Position numbers and translations under genes: made by a program. Shown piece by piece: positions 46,757 through 56,766 of a stretch of 64,000 nucleotides of DNA; position 1 is the stretch's first letter, and every line of letters begins with the position of its first letter. The notes beneath the pieces are model-generated. The model was not told the origin of the DNA. It saw only the letters and a list, made by a program, of their open reading frames with translations, and made no database searches. Source of the DNA: Shewanella decolorationis S12 (GTDB taxonomy: Bacteria > Pseudomonadota > Gammaproteobacteria > Enterobacterales > Shewanellaceae); NCBI RefSeq assembly GCF_000485795.1, contig NZ_AXZL01000066.1:100419-164418 (forward strand), read 5' to 3'.

Positions 46757-48871
46757 CTACTTACGGGTAAAGTTGTGGTATTTATCGATACCAGAGCTGC
46801 TACCCGCGTTGTGGCACACGGCACAAGATTCACCCGTAGGTTGCTTGAACCAGTCGCCAGTGGCTGGAACGCTGATCTCGCCACCGTTGCTCACCATGTG
46901 GGCTTTGACTGCATCGCCAGTATGGCAGGCATAACAGTTTGCCGTGACAGGGCTGGTCATCTTGTTACCAGGCTCAAGGATGTATTGATTTGGCACTTTA
47001 TTTAAATCAATCGCGGTTTCGTGACAGGCAACACAGCTGGTGACTGGATTGATGGCGCCTGCACCGTTTGCGGTCTTGGCTTGAGTGCCATCGGCCTTCA
47101 TCTCACCGACATTCGCACCATTACCCCAGTGCCAGCTGTGGATCATAGGACCAAAACCAGCACCCAGAGTGGCCGAAGTCCGTGCCATACCGTTATCGTG
47201 GCAGGCAATACAACCGTTACCGCCTTGATCGAATGCACCGTTTTTGTGGAAGGCGGTGGCATCGTTATGGCAAGTGGTGCAGCTATTATCGCTGATCACT
47301 GTGCGACGCTCAAAAGCTGAAACTTTTGCAGCTGTGACTGGATTTACCACATCTGAGTATGCGGTGAAGGATACACCCATTGAACCGTCATAACCGTTGG
47401 CTCTGAGGTTGCCATTGCTCTGATAGCGTTGGTTACCGTCGTATTCCATCCAGCCAGCAGTGCTGAAGGTGACACGTGCAGAGTAGGCATAGTTAGCGTT
47501 CACTGCGCTGATATCGGTCAGTAGGTGACAGATATTCTTAGTGCCATCGGCGTTATAGCCATAGTAATAGTTCGTACGGTTTCCAGGGCGGCCGACTAAG
47601 GTGTTATTGTCATAGGCATGTAGATAAGCGCCTGCATAGACAATCGGTTTCTTGGCATCAAATACCAGCGGATTTGAGTAGTTGAAGTTATCTTTAATGC
47701 TAAAGATATTACCGTCAGTATCTTTTACTGTCAGAGTGGTACACCAGCCTGGTGCGGTAACGGCAGAAGCTGCACCAGTTGGCGCATAATGATCAGTTTT
47801 TGTTGAAATATCATCAACTTTAACAGGGGTAGATAATTCAAGTTTATACTTAGCACGTAATGCTTGGCGCTCAGTAATACCTGTTTTACCTTCATGCATT
47901 GGACGCACATCGGCACCATTACTTGGCACGATCGCGCCTGGTACGCCGCCAGTGTTATGACAGTCGATACAGCCTGGGCCTGAAACACTGATATTAGTCG
48001 GTGCTTCAACGTGGCAAGAACTACAGTTCATCACACTGAAATCTTTAGTGAATTTCTGGTGATTAATGTGGCCAATCTTAGACAAGGTATTGGTAGCATA
48101 ACCGCCGATTGAGAAACCTTCGGCATTTTTTGCTGCAAAGCTAACTGAGCCGTGACAGACTAAACAGCCTTCAACGAAGGTGACTTCGCTGTCCATGCCG
48201 GTGGCCACATAACTAGCGTGACGACGTGGGCTTGTTGAATAGTCTACGTGACAGGAATAGCAACTATCGGTCGTGGTTGAATGAGTGCCTTCGGGCTTAT
48301 TCACCACCAGCGGTGCTGATCGAGCAATGCCAGTTTCAGCATTACCGCCGACTCTGAGCCATACAATGCCCTCAGTGGCTGCATTGACGCCTTTCATCGG
48401 TGCCTTAAAGCTATAGTGACCATCGCCTAATGATTTGATCTCTGCGCCTTCTGTAGATTGAGTCGCAGCGCCACCGATATTGACATTATCTTTGACAGGA
48501 TTGCCACTTGCGTCTGTTTTGTCGGCTTCATTTCTATTATTGATAAAGCCTTTATCGGTTAATGCTGCAACTTTGGCTTCAGCATTTTTCAGTCCATTGA
48601 TTAAGTTGCCGTTTTCGTCAGTGATCTGAAATTCATAGGTGATACTGCCTTCACCAAAGCTATAGTTCAGTACTTTTACATTAGTGACAGTTGAACTCGT
48701 TACTGGAGGTGGAACCCAAGGTTCACCTGGAGTTCCAGGTGTGCCGGGGGTTCCCGGAGTACCTGGTGCACCATCCACACCATCTTTACCATCACTTCCG
48801 CAACCGACTAGAGCACCTGTCAGTGCTAAGGCAACAAGGTATGCGAGTTTTTTAGAGGTGAATATTCTCAT
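46757..48871 (-). CDS. OmcA/MtrC-family multiheme cytochrome c lipoprotein (nine CxxCH)
   Basis: The protein has 704 residues from ATG 48871, selected because GGAG lies 6 bases upstream; ATG 48874 is also possible. The signal peptide has lipobox LVGC (Cys 24), and a collagen-like GxY tract follows (GKDGVDGAPGTPGTPGTPG). I count nine CxxCH sites: CYSCH, CLVCH, CSSCH, CIDCH between residues 204 and 305, and CTTCH, CIACH, CVACH, CYACH, CAVCH between 531 and 687. The family normally has two pentaheme modules, so the first appears to lack one site. It is a probable surface electron-transfer protein for extracellular acceptors. It stands alone, away from any mtrAB-like partner. Confidence 0.92.
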   Translation of the reverse strand: MRIFTSKKLAYLVALALTGALVGCGSDGKDGVDGAPGTPGTPGTPGTPGEPWVPPPVTSSTVTNVKVLNYSFGEGSITYEFQITDENGNLINGLKNAEAKVAALTDKGFINNRNEADKTDASGNPVKDNVNIGGAATQSTEGAEIKSLGDGHYSFKAPMKGVNAATEGIVWLRVGGNAETGIARSAPLVVNKPEGTHSTTTDSCYSCHVDYSTSPRRHASYVATGMDSEVTFVEGCLVCHGSVSFAAKNAEGFSIGGYATNTLSKIGHINHQKFTKDFSVMNCSSCHVEAPTNISVSGPGCIDCHNTGGVPGAIVPSNGADVRPMHEGKTGITERQALRAKYKLELSTPVKVDDISTKTDHYAPTGAASAVTAPGWCTTLTVKDTDGNIFSIKDNFNYSNPLVFDAKKPIVYAGAYLHAYDNNTLVGRPGNRTNYYYGYNADGTKNICHLLTDISAVNANYAYSARVTFSTAGWMEYDGNQRYQSNGNLRANGYDGSMGVSFTAYSDVVNPVTAAKVSAFERRTVISDNSCTTCHNDATAFHKNGAFDQGGNGCIACHDNGMARTSATLGAGFGPMIHSWHWGNGANVGEMKADGTQAKTANGAGAINPVTSCVACHETAIDLNKVPNQYILEPGNKMTSPVTANCYACHTGDAVKAHMVSNGGEISVPATGDWFKQPTGESCAVCHNAGSSSGIDKYHNFTRK

Positions 48872-49412
48872 CATAATCTCCATTTAATCCAATACGCATT
48901 TAAAGGCACGGATTGCAGCACTAAATTTGCAGGGGAGATTAGTGCTTATAGCCGCTGATTTAATTTGCAAGCATCGTATAGGTTTTATTTTTTTTAAAAT
49001 TGAGCACGTTTTGTCTCGAACGAAATATTACTGTTATGGGTATGTTTGTTTTTTGAGCCAAACCGCATTTAAGCCTATAACTTTGGAGGTAGATCGCATT
49101 TCTAAACTTTTGTTAATGTGAATTTTCTTATATAAAACAATATTTAAGGTTAAATTAAGCTTATTGTAACAATTGTCGTTTTAGAGCTTGCTCTGTTTTT
49201 ACGTTTTGCAATTTAGAGAGGGTGGCGAACAATAAACAGACAATTCTGATATTCGCTGAAGCCGTCAAAATATCTCAGTAAAATCGAGAGTGAGATTTCA
49301 GTATAAAAGCTGAGACTGGCCTAGTGTGTTAGGGGGCGAGGCAATGGTAAACTTGGCGGCATAAACTCTGGATACAGAGAAATGATAACTCAGTTAGAAA
49401 AAGGGATTCATT
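48872..49412. other. Divergent spacer between cytochrome and tdk
   Basis: This 541-base AT-rich region lies between divergent genes. No gene, RNA or clear Crp/Fnr-type palindrome was recognised. It presumably contains both promoters. Confidence 0.4.
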
Positions 49413-49991
49413 TTGGCGCAATTGTACTTTTACTATTCAGCAATGAATGCGGGCAAATCTACCTCTCTATTACAGTCTTCTTATAACTACCGCGAGCGCG
49501 GCATGAATACCCTTGTGATGACGGCTTCTATCGACGACAGATATGGCAAAGGCAAGGTGGCTTCACGGATTGGGATTGAAACCGACGCACAGGTATTTAG
49601 CAGTAATGATAATTTGGTTGAGATGATCACCGCTGCCCATCAACAGAATCACCTAAGTTGTGTGTTGGTGGATGAATGCCAATTCTTAAGCAAAGAACAA
49701 GTCAAACAACTTACCTATGTTGTTGATAAAATTGATATCCCAGTATTGTGTTACGGATTGCGTACCGACTTCCAAGGTGAGCTTTTTACTGGTAGTCATT
49801 ATTTATTGGCCTGGGCTGATAAATTAGTCGAGCTGAAAACCATCTGTCACTGCGGTCGTAAAGCCAATATGGTGGTACGCCTCGATGGTGAAGGTAAAGT
49901 GATGCGCGAAGGTGAGCAGGTCGCAATTGGTGGTAATGAAAGTTACGAATCGGTTTGTCGTAAGCATTTTCGTGAGTTTATTTGGGATTAG
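49413..49991 (+). CDS. tdk: Thymidine kinase
   Basis: The 192-residue protein matches E. coli Tdk from its first residues ([17 protein letters not shown]-loop), with LVDECQF and the zinc cysteines CHCGRKANM and CRKHF. It phosphorylates thymidine in the salvage pathway. The start codon is TTG (AAGGG 8 bases upstream), supported by alignment to the family start and by the absence of a nearer ATG before the P-loop other than internal ones. Confidence 0.95.
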   Translation: MAQLYFYYSAMNAGKSTSLLQSSYNYRERGMNTLVMTASIDDRYGKGKVASRIGIETDAQVFSSNDNLVEMITAAHQQNHLSCVLVDECQFLSKEQVKQLTYVVDKIDIPVLCYGLRTDFQGELFTGSHYLLAWADKLVELKTICHCGRKANMVVRLDGEGKVMREGEQVAIGGNESYESVCRKHFREFIWD

Positions 49992-50282
49992 CATCGGCCT
50001 TAAGCCGATAATCGTTTCAATAATGCGTAAAAGTATTTTTGCGCTAACCACTTTGAGGCATGCTGCCAACTCATTAAAATAGCGTGAGATCTAACAACAA
50101 GACGCAATCATCCTATGCGGGTTAGATCTTGCTCAATTTAACTGCGATAACATTGCAGACATGTGGATATAAACTAATTACTAGTGGTTTGTTTATATTC
50201 GCTATTCAACCTGATGTGTTGAGCATAGGTTGGGAATTTTCCCACGTAGAAAGGATTTGATTAGTGATTTTTTGGAGCCGTT
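49992..50282. other. tdk/PBP spacer with inverted repeats
   Basis: Contains a small hairpin ATCGGC-CTTAA-GCCGAT (49993-50009) after tdk without a T run, and a 9-bp inverted repeat AGATCTAAC (50087-50095) / GTTAGATCT (50121-50129). No gene seen. Confidence 0.4.
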
Positions 50283-53200
50283 TTGCCTAATTCTACGCAA
50301 GAAATGCAATTCGAAAATTATCGTCCACGTCCGCCACAACCCGAACCTAAGGCTAAGCGTCAGCGTAAGCCAAGATCCAAGGGGCGTGTCTGGTTCCTAT
50401 TTTTTATACTGATCCTCTGTGTAGCAATTTTGATTGGGCAGGAGGTAAAAACCTCCTTTTACCAATCAAAGTATGTTCACCAATATGCTAAGACCTTGAC
50501 CTATGAGCTGAAAAATCAGCCCACTCAGTCAATTATCTATCCAAGCTACGGCCCCTTTGATGAGCGTCACGGCTACAGTAAGTTGCCGCAATATATCGAT
50601 AGATTGCTGCAACGTAACTTCCAGGTGACGCAGCAAGTCGAGTTTTCTCCCGCGCTGCAGGAATACGCTAAGATGGGATTTTTCCCGCCTTACCATGAGA
50701 AAGCGCAATCGGGTTTGACTCTGCTCGACTGTCGTAACACTGATCTCTACGAGTTTACCTATCCTAAGCGTGTGTATCAGGATGACGATAAAATCCCCAA
50801 TGAAATCGTCAATACCTTGTTATTTATTGAAAACCGCGAGTTATGGACTACTGAGCCAAAACTGAATCCGGTGATCGATTGGCCACGTTTTATTGTGGCG
50901 GGGATGAGTCAAATTGCTGAAATGGTGGGGATGAATGTCTCTACCGCCGGTGGCAGTACGCTGGCGACACAAATCGAGAAGTTCCGCCATTCCTCCCAAG
51001 GGTTAACCTTAAGCATTAAGGATAAACTGCTGCAAATTGGCTCGGCCACAGTGCGCGTTTATCAGCAGGGGGAAATTACCGAGCCTGCCCGTAAACGCAT
51101 TATCCAAGATTATTTAAATACTGTGCCTTTATCCTCTGCGCCTAACCACGGTGAAGTGCATGGCATAGGCGATGGCCTGTGGGCGTGGTTTGGTACCGAT
51201 TTTGATACCGCTAATAAACTACTTGCTTCGCCGCAAGTGAAGGCCAATGCGTCTAAGCGAGGCCAAGTGTTCCGTCAAGTGGTGGCGTTAATGATTGCCC
51301 AGCGTCGTCCCTCCTATTATTTGTTACAGGGACATGAGGATTTAGAAAACCTCGTCGACAGCCATATCCGTTTACTCGGCCAGTATTATTTGATTGACCG
51401 TAAACTGCGGGATGCGGCATTGGCTCAAAAATTACAGTTTAAGGTCGTTAAACCCCAGCGTAATACTCAGTCGGGAGCGGATAAAGGCGTTAATACCATA
51501 CGCATTCGTACCGCGGGCATGCTAAATGTCGGTTTATATGATTTAGACAGGCTCGATTTGACCGTAAACAGCAGCTTGCACAGTGAATTGCAACAGCAGG
51601 TAAGTCATTACTTACGTAGCCTTGGGCAAGTATCAACGGCCGAAAAAGTAGGTCTCTTAGGTGAGCGCTTACTCGAGCCCAGCCAGCTGCAAAACGTGCT
51701 CTACAGTTTTACCCTCTATGAAAAAACCGAGACGGCTAACCGAGTGCGGGTGCAAACCGACAGTACCGACCAGCCTTTTGATATTAACGAAGGCAGTAAG
51801 TTAGAGCTGGGCTCGACGGCTAAACTGAGAGTGCTCGCAACTTACTTGGAGATCATTGCCGAAATCCACGACAAATACTCGAAGAAACACGGTATTGAGT
51901 TAGAGTCGATTGAGATTGAGCCCCGCGATCATCTCACGCGCTGGGCGATTGATTACTTAATTGTGAATCCGGATAGACGCCTTGACCGCATGTTGGATGC
52001 GGCGCTACAACGGGAATATTCTGCCTCACCGAATGAGCAATTCTTCACGGGTGGTGGTTTGCATGTATTTAATAACTTTAAGAAAACAGAAGATCTTAAG
52101 GTTCCGACCATGTATCAAGCGCTGCAAGACTCGATCAACTTGCCCTTTGTGCGCTTAATGCGGGACATAGTTAACTACAGCAGCAGCATGCAAAACGAAG
52201 GCAATATGGCGCGTTTGCTGCGTAACGATAAGGACCCGCGCCGTGAGGAATATTTACGCGTATTTGCTGATCGCGAAGGCAATACCTTCGTCAATAAGTT
52301 CTACCGTAAATATAAGAAAGTGGCGCCCAATGAGCGTTTAGAACTGTTTTTTGATGGCCAAACCCAAGCGGAGCAGCAGCTTACCGCGGCTTACCGTTAT
52401 TTGCAGCCTAATGAATCCATGGCCTCGTTTAAAGCCTTTTTGCAACAGCGTTTACCGCAAAACAATTACACGGATAAACGCATTAAAGAGCTGTATAACA
52501 AGTACGGTCCTGAGAAATATAATCTGCCCGACCAAGGTTATATCGCGCGGGTGCATCCGCTCGAACTCTGGGTGCTTGATTATTTGAATCAACATCCTGA
52601 GGCCAACCTCAACGATGTGAAAGAGGCCAGTAAGGATGAGCGCCAAGAGGTTTACCGTTGGTTGTTTAGAACCCGACATAAAAACGCGCGGGATGTGCGG
52701 GTACAAGTGATGCTTGAGGTGGAAGCCTTCCTCGACATTCATCAGCGTTGGGCGCGTTTAGGCTATCCATTTGAATCTATGGTGCCTTCTTTAGGCTCGG
52801 CGCTGGGTAGTTCGGGTGACAGACCCGCAGCGCTGGCGGAATTGATGGGGATTATTCAAAACGATGGTTATCGTTTACCGACGGTGCGGATTAATCAACT
52901 GCACTTTGCCGAAGAGACGCCCTATGAAGTTCGGCTCGAAAACCAAAATACCCAAGGCGAACGAGTGATGCGCCATGAAGTCGCCCAAGCCTTAAAGGCT
53001 GCGCTGGCAAACGTGGTTCAAAACGGTACTGCACGACGTCTTAAGGGTATCTTTACCGACGACAACGGCGAGATGCTGGCAATTGGTGGTAAAACGGGGA
53101 CCGGTGATAACCGTATCGTGACCCAGATGCAGCAGGGCCGCAAAGTGGCTACCACGGCGATGAACCGTACCGCGACGTTTGTTTTTTACTTAGGCGATAG

Positions 53201-53354
53201 CTATTTCGGCACTTTAACTGCGTTTGTGCCGGGCAGTAAGTCGGACGATTTTAGTTTTACCTCGGCGCTGCCATTACAGGTTATGAAAGGCATGATGCCA
53301 ATTCTCGCGCCCTATGTGAAATCCTCGAAGGGCATGTGTGTGCGGGATGAGTAA
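50283..53354 (+). CDS. Divergent class A penicillin-binding protein (GT51 plus transpeptidase)
   Basis: The 1023-residue protein has a basic, proline-rich cytoplasmic N terminus and a membrane anchor (residues 35-52). It then shows a glycosyltransferase 51 region with ENRELW (183-188), GGSTLATQIEKF (223-234) and RIIQDYLNTVPLS, and a transpeptidase domain with LGSTAKLR (Ser about 511, Lys about 514) and GGKTGTG (near 936). Both active-site sets are recognisable but diverged from PBP1a/1b, and a long helical insert (about residues 640-830) separates SxxK from KTG. Probably peptidoglycan polymerase/crosslinker. The start is TTG with GGAG upstream. Confidence 0.82.
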   Translation: MPNSTQEMQFENYRPRPPQPEPKAKRQRKPRSKGRVWFLFFILILCVAILIGQEVKTSFYQSKYVHQYAKTLTYELKNQPTQSIIYPSYGPFDERHGYSKLPQYIDRLLQRNFQVTQQVEFSPALQEYAKMGFFPPYHEKAQSGLTLLDCRNTDLYEFTYPKRVYQDDDKIPNEIVNTLLFIENRELWTTEPKLNPVIDWPRFIVAGMSQIAEMVGMNVSTAGGSTLATQIEKFRHSSQGLTLSIKDKLLQIGSATVRVYQQGEITEPARKRIIQDYLNTVPLSSAPNHGEVHGIGDGLWAWFGTDFDTANKLLASPQVKANASKRGQVFRQVVALMIAQRRPSYYLLQGHEDLENLVDSHIRLLGQYYLIDRKLRDAALAQKLQFKVVKPQRNTQSGADKGVNTIRIRTAGMLNVGLYDLDRLDLTVNSSLHSELQQQVSHYLRSLGQVSTAEKVGLLGERLLEPSQLQNVLYSFTLYEKTETANRVRVQTDSTDQPFDINEGSKLELGSTAKLRVLATYLEIIAEIHDKYSKKHGIELESIEIEPRDHLTRWAIDYLIVNPDRRLDRMLDAALQREYSASPNEQFFTGGGLHVFNNFKKTEDLKVPTMYQALQDSINLPFVRLMRDIVNYSSSMQNEGNMARLLRNDKDPRREEYLRVFADREGNTFVNKFYRKYKKVAPNERLELFFDGQTQAEQQLTAAYRYLQPNESMASFKAFLQQRLPQNNYTDKRIKELYNKYGPEKYNLPDQGYIARVHPLELWVLDYLNQHPEANLNDVKEASKDERQEVYRWLFRTRHKNARDVRVQVMLEVEAFLDIHQRWARLGYPFESMVPSLGSALGSSGDRPAALAELMGIIQNDGYRLPTVRINQLHFAEETPYEVRLENQNTQGERVMRHEVAQALKAALANVVQNGTARRLKGIFTDDNGEMLAIGGKTGTGDNRIVTQMQQGRKVATTAMNRTATFVFYLGDSYFGTLTAFVPGSKSDDFSFTSALPLQVMKGMMPILAPYVKSSKGMCVRDE

Positions 53355-53427
53355 TGACTCACTTTTGCGATATGCATTTTTGATACATCAGCATTGGAAT
53401 GCTAGCTTGAGGTTCCTTAGATAAAAC

Positions 53428-53464
53428 AAACCCCGCAGCCGTGAATCGGTTTGCGGGGTTTTTA
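53428..53464. terminator. Bidirectional terminator PBP / dctD
   Basis: AAACCCCGCA (53428-53437) pairs with TGCGGGGTTT (53452-53461), with an inner CCG/CGG pairing; T tract on + strand. It separates convergent genes. Confidence 0.9.
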
Positions 53465-53479
53465 TTGGCACCGACAGGC

Positions 53480-54859
53480 TTACTCGTCAGCGTTGATATA
53501 TTGTTTGCGGTCTAAATCGTACTTACGCATCTTGTCGTACAAGGTTTTACGGGGCAGTTCGAGTTGTTCCATGGTCTGCTTAATGCTGCCCTTGTTATGA
53601 CTTAGGGCTTCTTCAATCAATACCCGCTCAAAAAACTCGACCCGTTGCAGCAGCGACATGCTGGTATGCAGACTCGGGGCATTACCTAAGCTGCCGGCGA
53701 AGGCGGCTTCACCACCGAGTAATACATAACGTTCCGCCAGATTTCGCAGCTCGCGCACATTACCTGGCCAGTCGTGTGAGGTGAGGATAGCATTCTGCTC
53801 GGCATTGAGGGCAATCAGCGCCTTGTGATAACGCGCCGAGGCCATACGGGCAAAGTGTAAGAATAATAAGGGAATATCTTCGCGGCGATCCCTGAGTGGT
53901 GGAATGGGCACTGTCACTAGATTTAAGCGATAGAGCAAGTCTTGGCGAAACTCTCCCGTGTCGCACAGGGACTTTAAATCCACCTTAGTGGCGGCAATCA
54001 CTCGAATATCCAAATGAATGCTCTTATTGGAGCCTAGGCGCTCGACCTTGCGATCTTCGAGCACCCGCAGCAGTTTGACCTGTAACGACAGTGGCGTACT
54101 TTCGATTTCATCTAAAAAGAGTGTGCCGCCGTTGGCATACTCAAACTTACCGATACGCAGTTTATCCACACCGGTAAAGGCTCCGGCTTCGGCGCCAAAA
54201 AGTTCGCTCTCAATCAAGTTCTCGGGAATCGCGCCGCAGTTAATAGCGACAAAGTTAGCCTGATTACGACTACTGTGGTCGTGCAGATAGCGGGCGACCA
54301 ATTCCTTACCCGTACCCGTTTCACCTTCGATAAGCACATCGGCGGGAGTGTCGATTACTTGGTCGATAATATGGCGCATACGCAAAATGCCAACACTGTG
54401 GCCTAATATTCTTGGCCCGGGCACGTTATGGCTTTCTAACTCTTTCTTTAATTTACGGTTCTCTAGGGTGAGGCTGCGTTTATCTAAGGCGCGTTTCACC
54501 ACATCTAGCATGTGTTCGTTGTTAAAGGGTTTTTCGAGAAAATCATAGGCGCCTTGTTTTAAGGCATTGACCGCCATGGCGATATCGCCAAAGCCGGTGA
54601 GCAGCACGACGGGTAAATCTGGGTCCTGCTGACGAATTTGCTGCATCAAGCTGATGCCATCTAATTGCGGCATATTCACATCGGAAATCACCACGCCCGC
54701 CCAGTCCCTGTCGAGTAATTTGGCTATCCCTTTGGGATCGGTAGTGGCGAAGGCTTTAATGCCTTCCAGCTCAAACAGTTGGACTAACACTGTGCCAATA
54801 TGGGGCTCATCGTCGATGATCAGTACGCTATAGTCTTGAATTGAATTGGGCAGACTCAT
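53480..54859 (-). CDS. dctD: C4-dicarboxylate transport response regulator, sigma-54 activator
   Basis: The 459-residue protein has a receiver domain (phosphoacceptor Asp 60 in VVISDVNMP) and an AAA+ domain with Walker A GETGTGKE (179-186). The sigma-54 contact loop reads GAFTGV (226-231) where the usual sequence is GAFTGA. A C-terminal Fis-type helix-turn-helix (TMEQLELPRKTLYDKMRKYD) follows. It is the partner of DctB and activates dctP through the sigma-54 promoter at 60003. The dctB stop overlaps its start by 4 bases (ATGA). Confidence 0.94.
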   Translation of the reverse strand: MSLPNSIQDYSVLIIDDEPHIGTVLVQLFELEGIKAFATTDPKGIAKLLDRDWAGVVISDVNMPQLDGISLMQQIRQQDPDLPVVLLTGFGDIAMAVNALKQGAYDFLEKPFNNEHMLDVVKRALDKRSLTLENRKLKKELESHNVPGPRILGHSVGILRMRHIIDQVIDTPADVLIEGETGTGKELVARYLHDHSSRNQANFVAINCGAIPENLIESELFGAEAGAFTGVDKLRIGKFEYANGGTLFLDEIESTPLSLQVKLLRVLEDRKVERLGSNKSIHLDIRVIAATKVDLKSLCDTGEFRQDLLYRLNLVTVPIPPLRDRREDIPLLFLHFARMASARYHKALIALNAEQNAILTSHDWPGNVRELRNLAERYVLLGGEAAFAGSLGNAPSLHTSMSLLQRVEFFERVLIEEALSHNKGSIKQTMEQLELPRKTLYDKMRKYDLDRKQYINADE

Positions 54860-56667
54860 GATGACTGACGTTCCTCGGCTAAATAAATTGGTAAAATAAT
54901 ATGGAAAATCGCGCCGCCGTCCTCGGCATTGGCAACATTAATTTGCCCCTGCATAGACTCAATAATGCGCTGGGAAATGGATAAACCCAGGCCAAGCCCT
55001 GTACGCTCGCTGGTGGTGAAATAGGGCTCGAAAATCTTCTCCATTTGACTCTCGCGCACCCCGGGGCCTGAGTCTTGAATACTGATACAAAACTTGTCCG
55101 CACAGTTTACCCTAATACTCAGTGTCCGTTTTGAAGATTGCTGCATGGCGACAATCGCATTGCTCATAATATTCACAAACACTTGCTGCAATCGCACTTT
55201 ATCACCCCAAACCTGATATTGGCCTTCGGGTAGCAGCACATCGAGCTCAACCCCTTGTTTGTCGATTTCGGGCTGGACTATGGTGAGTGCTTGTTTGATA
55301 CAGCCCTTAAGATCGGTCGCGCTATCCGTGCCTTGGCTCTTACGGGTAAAACTCTTAAATTGGCCAACAATATCAGCTAAGCGGTCGGTCAGTTCGATAA
55401 TAATCTTAAGATTATCAAGTGCTTTATCCTGCATATTGCGGGCGAGGAAGGTTTGGGTATTTTGTGCATAGCTGCGAAGGGCGGCTAAGGGTTGATTCAG
55501 CTCGTGGTTGATACTCGCGGATAGGCTGCCTATTACGGTCAACTTGGCCGCTTGAATAAGCTCATCCTGAGTATCTTTAAGGCGATCATTGGCCTGCTGC
55601 AGATCTTGGGTGCGCTCTTCCACCCTCTGCTCTAGTAAACTCTGGGCGAGTTGCATCCGTTGTAGGTTGCGGCGCCGCTCGCTGCTAAAGAGTAAACCTA
55701 AGGCGAGCAGTAAGTAGATAGAGGCCGATAGCAGCATAAGTGCGGGCATCGATTCGAGCAGGGGCTTCATTGGCGCAAGAATATGCACCCGCCAACCCGC
55801 TTTAGTCATCAAATGATGGGTATCCATATATTGCGCCAGATTTTTACCTGCACGGATCTGATAAATATGGCCATGACTCAGGCTATCTTCTTGATATTGT
55901 GGCTTTATCAGTAATTCGCCAATCGGCCGCTCTGCGTAACGTTTTGAGGCATTTAAGGCATATTGTTTAGTTTGCGTGAGTGGCGTCAGTGAGGTTAAAC
56001 GCCACTCATCGACACTGGAGATAAATACGATATCATCGGGATCGCTGATGAGGAATTGATATTGCCCCGCCATTGCAATACTGGTGCTTTGTTGCTCGAT
56101 ATCAGCGATATCCACTTTCACAATAATGGCGCCCAGAATACCTTTTCCACCTTGTTGATAAATAGGATAGGAGAAGTAAAAGCCGCGCTTATCCGAACTG
56201 GTGCCCACCGCATAGTAGCGGCCTAAATTGCCCGAAATCGCATCGGTATAATAGGGTCTGAAGGAGTAGTCTTTGCCGATAAATGAAAAAGGCTGCTGCC
56301 AGTTGCTGGCGGCAATCGCAATGCCGAGGGCGTCGATAAGATAAATATCGGATGCCTCAGTGACATGCTGAATTTCTTCTAAATACAGGTTGAGCTCTTG
56401 AACCTTCTTAGCATTTTGCTGATCGTTTAATACATCGGCTAGCATAGGGTTGGTTGACAATACGTGGGGAATACTCTCGTAGCGTGACAGGGCACCATCT
56501 AAAAAGTTAACCAGTTCTTTGAGTTGTCGCTCTGATTGTTGTTGGATGTCAATTTTGCCCTGATGAAAGTGCACCCAGTAGGTTAATTTTAAGATGGCAA
56601 ATAAGCCCGCAAGTAGCACTATGGTCATTAAAAGACGTTGTTTGGCCTTGGGCGTCATGGGCAACAT
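54856..56667 (-). CDS. dctB: C4-dicarboxylate sensor histidine kinase
   Basis: The 603-residue protein has an N-terminal membrane helix (about residues 12-32), a periplasmic dCACHE-type sensor domain (to about 295), a second membrane helix (about 305-325), a coiled coil, then INHELNQPLAALRSYAQN (phosphoacceptor His near 388) and a HATPase with IMSNAIVAM, DSGPGV and TGLGLGLSISQRI. It senses external C4-dicarboxylates and phosphorylates DctD. It is separated from dctM by two hairpins, so expression may depend on read-through. Confidence 0.94.
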   Translation of the reverse strand: MLPMTPKAKQRLLMTIVLLAGLFAILKLTYWVHFHQGKIDIQQQSERQLKELVNFLDGALSRYESIPHVLSTNPMLADVLNDQQNAKKVQELNLYLEEIQHVTEASDIYLIDALGIAIAASNWQQPFSFIGKDYSFRPYYTDAISGNLGRYYAVGTSSDKRGFYFSYPIYQQGGKGILGAIIVKVDIADIEQQSTSIAMAGQYQFLISDPDDIVFISSVDEWRLTSLTPLTQTKQYALNASKRYAERPIGELLIKPQYQEDSLSHGHIYQIRAGKNLAQYMDTHHLMTKAGWRVHILAPMKPLLESMPALMLLSASIYLLLALGLLFSSERRRNLQRMQLAQSLLEQRVEERTQDLQQANDRLKDTQDELIQAAKLTVIGSLSASINHELNQPLAALRSYAQNTQTFLARNMQDKALDNLKIIIELTDRLADIVGQFKSFTRKSQGTDSATDLKGCIKQALTIVQPEIDKQGVELDVLLPEGQYQVWGDKVRLQQVFVNIMSNAIVAMQQSSKRTLSIRVNCADKFCISIQDSGPGVRESQMEKIFEPYFTTSERTGLGLGLSISQRIIESMQGQINVANAEDGGAIFHIILPIYLAEERQSS

Positions 56668-56700
56668 AGCGGGTAATCCTGATCCACACTGAATAAAACA

Positions 56701-56763
56701 AAGCGAGCCTGAGTAGGCTCGCTTAAAAACTATCTAGAATCAAGGAATAATCCTTATTCCTTG
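56701..56763 (-). terminator. Two hairpins between dctM and dctB
   Basis: The first after dctM is the perfect inverted repeat CAAGGAATAA (56741-56750) / TTATTCCTTG (56754-56763). The second is AAGCGAGCC (56701-56709) / GGCTCGCTT (56716-56724), followed on the minus strand by TGTTTTATT. Together they should terminate most dctPQM transcripts before dctBD. Confidence 0.75.
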
Positions 56764-56766
56764 AGA

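Noticed and set aside
46757..48871. Tandem repeat in the cytochrome gene as a possible mobile or variable repeat
   Set aside because: The repeat near 48730-48780 encodes a collagen-like GxY tether that is also known near the N terminus of MtrC-type proteins.
48872..49412. 64-residue frame near 48927-49121
   Set aside because: AT-rich, no ribosome binding site, no recognisable features; treated as spacer.
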